A stretch of DNA of 64,000 nucleotides from Tritrichomonas musculus (lineage: Eukaryota > Parabasalia > Tritrichomonadida > Tritrichomonadidae): the NCBI GenBank assembly GCA_039105265.1, contig JAPFFF010000006.1, positions 2,976,001-3,040,000 of the forward strand, read 5' to 3'. Below the pieces are notes generated by a model, which was given only the letters and a program-made list of their open reading frames with translations, had not been told where the DNA came from and ran no database searches. Each line of letters begins with the position of its first letter. Position 1 is the stretch's first letter. A program made the position numbers and the translations under genes. Of the stretch, positions 60,994-64,000 are shown one piece after another.

Positions 60994-61308
60994 AAAAACT
61001 GTAAAAATAAATGTAATAAAAAATGTCTTTTATTTTTGCTCAATAGAAAAATCTGATAGATACATTTGTGTAAACGGTAATGGTTTCTGATTGAATTTCC
61101 CGTTAAAGAAAAAAGTGTAGAATCACCAAAGTGTGGTAGCTGAAAGTCGTTTGTACAGAAGGTAACAAAAAAATGTCTATACTAATCCGAGTGCCGAAAT
61201 GTTACCTGAAAGGGAACATCAGAGGCACGAGAGAATTTGGAAGCGATAGTGAGCGGAACGCGAACGGTTTTGGCCGCAGGCCAGAAATCGCTCCAAATGC
61301 TATTGATG
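60994..61308 (-). repeat. Right terminal inverted repeat, 315 bp
   Basis: Perfect inverted copy of 57027-57341; see the left repeat. Confidence 0.95.
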
Positions 61309-61667
61309 ATTTTATTTTTTAAAAAAAATATATAACGAATTTAATTGAAAAATTGAAATAAATTGAGTCTTCAGAAAATCAAACACCACTTTTTCAGGGG
61401 AAATTTAAAAGAGCCCTCAAATATTCTATATTATGCTGACTGTTCAACTCAAATATATATTCGTCCAATTCAAATATTGAAGGCTATTTTAAAAAGTTGC
61501 TAGGTTTAGTTGATTATTTTATAAATTTTAAAACTTTTTCAATTTTGAAAATTTGTAAACTAATCAAAATTTGACATAATTAAATTTCTTTTTATACTGG
61601 AAATTATAAGATAAAAATTTAATATTTTTAAATATAAATATAAGTATTTATAAAATATACCAAAATA
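61309..61667. other. Right flank of element, AT-rich
   Basis: Begins with ATTTT, the candidate target duplication. No gene seen. Confidence 0.45.
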
Positions 61668-61919
61668 ATGAGTATTACAGAGTCAATTGAAGGAAAGAAA
61701 AGAATTCAAGAATCCATCATTGAATTCCTTGAAGAAGAATCGAATGCCGAAGAAAACCATGAGAATTTTGTTCAAGAAAACCATGAAGGACTTCTAAGAG
61801 AATCGATCAAATGTCATCACAAAAATATTACGAAATACATCATTTACAATTTAATTAAAGAAGAAGATATCAACAACAATAATGAAAAGAAATATTATGG
61901 TAATCTTTATGTATATTAG
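61668..61919 (+). pseudogene. Collapsed DUF3447-type gene, 83 aa
   Basis: The first ~35 residues (KKRIQESIIEFLEEESNAEE) match the N-terminal helix of the protein at 53622-56729, and residues ~45-70 (LLRESIKCHHKNITKYIIYN) match its internal ESIKCHHNDIAKYI segment, about 250 residues further on in the full-length relative. The intervening region, the rest of the ankyrin part and all LRRs are missing. It has an intact ATG and frame, so a short product is possible. Confidence 0.6.
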
Positions 61920-63305
61920 AGACTAAGGAAAAAGTCTTAGCTTTTTTAAAATTCCATGATTTATATATTAAAAACAATTTAATTTTAAAAAATCCTGAAA
62001 AAACGCAAAAGAAATCTCTATTTAAAAAAATATTTGTTTTTTAAAATAACAATTTTTTACGATTATTTTGAAGTGAAAACAAAAAATCGATAAAATTTTG
62101 AATAAATTGATTTATTTCAAAAATAAATATAATTTTGAAAAAACTTGTTGTTGCATATTTGCAATGGTTTTTGTTATAAAAAAAATAATTTTAAAACAAA
62201 TTTTTTTTGCGTAAATTACAATATACTATTTACAAAAACCAATAATAAAAATATTCAAGGTTATCAATATTTTAATAAATTGAGAAGAATGAAAATTATC
62301 TCTAAAACTTTGGAAATAAAAAAGAACAACTTCTTTGTTGCTAAGAAAGTACAATAATATGTGAGCACGACAACCAATCATAGCAATCTTTTATGAACAA
62401 TAATTTTTTTCTTTTGAAATATTTTATTTCTATTTTACATATTTGTAGAGCACATATCCTGCAAACCTCACAGCAACAATAAAGTTATATCAATTTTTAC
62501 TCATAATTACATCTAATTTATGAATAAAAGCATTTAAAAATAATTGCAAATAATTTGTAATCATAATATGAGCAATTTCTTTAATTTTTTAAAGTTATAT
62601 TTGCACAAAAAAAAATTATTTTAAAAAAGATATTTAAATGGCAAATACTTTTTGTAATCAATAAAAAAAGTTATTTCAAAAAAATTGCAAATTGAAACAA
62701 AAGAATTTTTTTTGTGAAAAAATTAATTTTTTCAAAAGATGACAACTTTTTTGCAAATGTAATTCTTTTTGGCCAAAAAGTTATTATCTGAAAAAACTCA
62801 ATTTAATTGAATTACTAGTATTTTTTCTAATAAATACATTTAATGCAAAATATCGTTGGAATTTTAAAATTAAAAATAATTTTGATAAGTCTCTATTGTT
62901 TTAAATATTACAATTTTTTTTCTCTTCCAGAAATCATAAAGACTAAAAATTTGTTTTTTTATTTATAGGCCTTATTTTTTTTACATCACAAATACTATAA
63001 ACGTCTTTTTAACGTCTTTTTTCGTAAAATAACGATTTTTTGATTTGTAGTATTAATGAAACTTTTTGAATGCGAATAAATTTTTTTTTATTTTATGAAG
63101 AATCAAAAACAATATTATTTAATTTGAAAAACATTTTATTATTTTATCTTTTTATTTTTAAATTATTTAAAACATTTTTAATATAAAAAAATAATTGTAG
63201 ATCAAGATAAAAATAAAAAACTAATATCGAGAAAATAACGTATTTACAATTGTAATTACAATTGTAATTTTTAAACGGACAAGTTGTATACAATTGTAAA
63301 TACAA
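61920..63305. other. Intergenic, ~80% AT
   Basis: About 1.4 kb of A/T-rich sequence with no supported gene. A 70-codon frame at 62145-62357 is Lys/Asn/Phe-rich and judged accidental. Confidence 0.45.
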
Positions 63306-64000
63306 AAACCAAGGCTTATTTATTTATGTGAATATGATCATTCAACACTTGTGAAACTTTATTTAGAGCAAGAACACATTGATATAAATACAACGAACAT
63401 TTAAAAAATCAGTATTTCAAATCAAATTCAAAATAGCATTTCATTTATTGGATTTACAAATTTCTATATTAATGGCATTTATTCAGAATATTTTATAATA
63501 CAGTCCTAATTCGTTCATCAGAACTAGGTCATTTTGAAATTGTTCGAGAATTGTTATCACAAGAAAATATTGATATCATCATCAAAAACATTTTCAAATC
63601 TAAAATACTCATAAAGTTCAAATCTAACATTTTCATAAAATTTTAATATTGAAACATTTGTGGAATTTTATTTTCACATTGAATGATACATCATTAATTT
63701 GGGCAGCACGTAATGGCCATTTAGAAATTGTTCGAGAATTATTGAATCAAGAAAATATTGATATCAACACCAAAGATATTTTCAAAATAAAATATTCATT
63801 ATGTCCAAATCTCACATTTTCATAATATTTAAATATCGAAACATTTATGGAATTTTATTTGAACATTGAATAATACAGCATTAATTTTAGAAGCGGAAAA
63901 AGGCTATTTTGAAATTGTTCGAGAATTATTGAATCAAGAAAAAATTGATATCAACATCAGAAACATTTTCAATATAAAATATTCATAATGTCCAAATCTC
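63306..64000 (+). repeat. ~187-bp repeat array, ankyrin module plus spacer
   Basis: Four units, running off the window. Each contains one ankyrin module; the clearest reads TSLIWAARNGHLEIVRELLN, then QENIDINTKD. Each is followed by a ~90-base AT-rich spacer with stops (TTCAAA..TATTCAT..CCAAATCTC..TTTTCATAA..GAAACATTTATGGAATTTTA). The TGTTCGAGAATT motif lies near 63541, 63729 and 63916, a period of 187-188. The period is not a multiple of three, so the modules are in different frames. A decayed or intron-interrupted ankyrin gene are alternatives. Confidence 0.7.

Larger units (their letters stand above)
57027..61308. mobile_element. 4.28-kb helicase-encoding element with 315-bp TIRs
   Basis: The two ends are perfect inverted copies for 315 bases (57027-57341 and 60994-61308), starting CATCAATAGCATTTGGAGCG, and similarity continues with two mismatches to about 57354. 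The 5 bases outside each end are ATTTT (57022-57026 and 61309-61313), a candidate target-site duplication. Inside are five genes: an SF2 helicase, three small proteins on either strand and one 203-residue protein. No transposase, retroviral-type integrase, B-family polymerase, packaging ATPase or capsid gene is visible. The element is less AT-rich than its surroundings. Perfect TIR identity implies recent insertion or terminal copying during replication. A Maverick/Polinton derivative, a transpoviron-like element or a new family are all possible. Confidence 0.88.

Noticed and set aside
57027-61308. Calling the element a Maverick/Polinton
   Set aside because: No integrase, PolB, protease, ATPase or capsid gene is visible, the size is 4.3 kb, and only a 5-bp (not 6-bp) duplication is found; kept as an open alternative.
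62145-62357. 70-codon plus-strand frame
   Set aside because: Low-complexity Lys/Asn/Phe composition and no supporting signal.
1-64000. tRNA, rRNA or snRNA genes
   Set aside because: I saw no convincing T-arm GTTCRANYC context with a matching acceptor stem, nor rRNA-like sequence; a tRNAscan or Infernal run would be decisive.

Overview
The window is very AT-rich, densely gene-packed eukaryotic DNA from a protist with essentially no visible introns, short gaps between genes and no bacterial operon signals. Trichomonad-type fusions (an ankyrin/DUF3447-like region joined to BspA-like LRR_5 repeats, tandem BTB-like plus ankyrin proteins, an RCC1 region joined to a TKL-like kinase), cysteine-rich type I surface proteins and many decayed gene-family copies point to a parabasalid (Trichomonas/Tritrichomonas-like). 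This is inferred from gene content only; no species-diagnostic marker is present.

Layout. 1-6.7 kb: 3' end of an FG-repeat nucleoporin-like gene, then a scrapyard of gene fragments (M18 aminopeptidase C-terminus, a second copy of the FG-gene tail, two BspA tail fragments), then an intact DUF3447-LRR gene. 6.9-11.8 kb: a large BTB-ankyrin protein, followed by a 31-bp minisatellite. 12.8-16.5 kb: two divergently transcribed GBP/atlastin-like GTPases. 17.4-24.9 kb: an EF-hand reading frame with no ATG, a UvrD-like SF1 helicase, the Rpt1 proteasome ATPase and two unknown proteins. 25-28.4 kb: non-coding inverted repeats and a broken DUF3447-LRR gene. 28.5-40.4 kb: a secreted MRH-like protein, a FOP/LisH-like centrosomal protein, two coiled-coil proteins, a NIFK/Nop15-like RRM protein and a Pecanex-like membrane protein. 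41-50 kb: a cysteine-rich surface protein, a TBC-TLDc protein and an RCC1-kinase gene split by one in-frame stop. 50-53.4 kb: decayed genes, including a broken kinase. 53.6-56.7 kb: a third DUF3447-LRR gene.

57,027-61,308 is the stand-out: a compact 4.28-kb mobile element bounded by perfect 315-bp terminal inverted repeats and a candidate 5-bp target duplication (ATTTT). It carries an SF2 helicase and four small unknown genes but no recognisable transposase, integrase, polymerase or capsid gene. Two of its genes share an identical 18-nt leader. Its architecture recalls transpovirons or a Maverick-dependent satellite. A second, 329-bp MITE-like inverted repeat is nested near its right end. The last 2.7 kb is AT-rich, with a shrunken DUF3447-type gene and an array of about 187-bp units that alternate one ankyrin module with a non-coding spacer.

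The host genes are not functionally linked in any evident way. They are a mix of housekeeping genes (proteasome, nuclear pore, ribosome biogenesis, centrosome) and expanded surface or signalling families.
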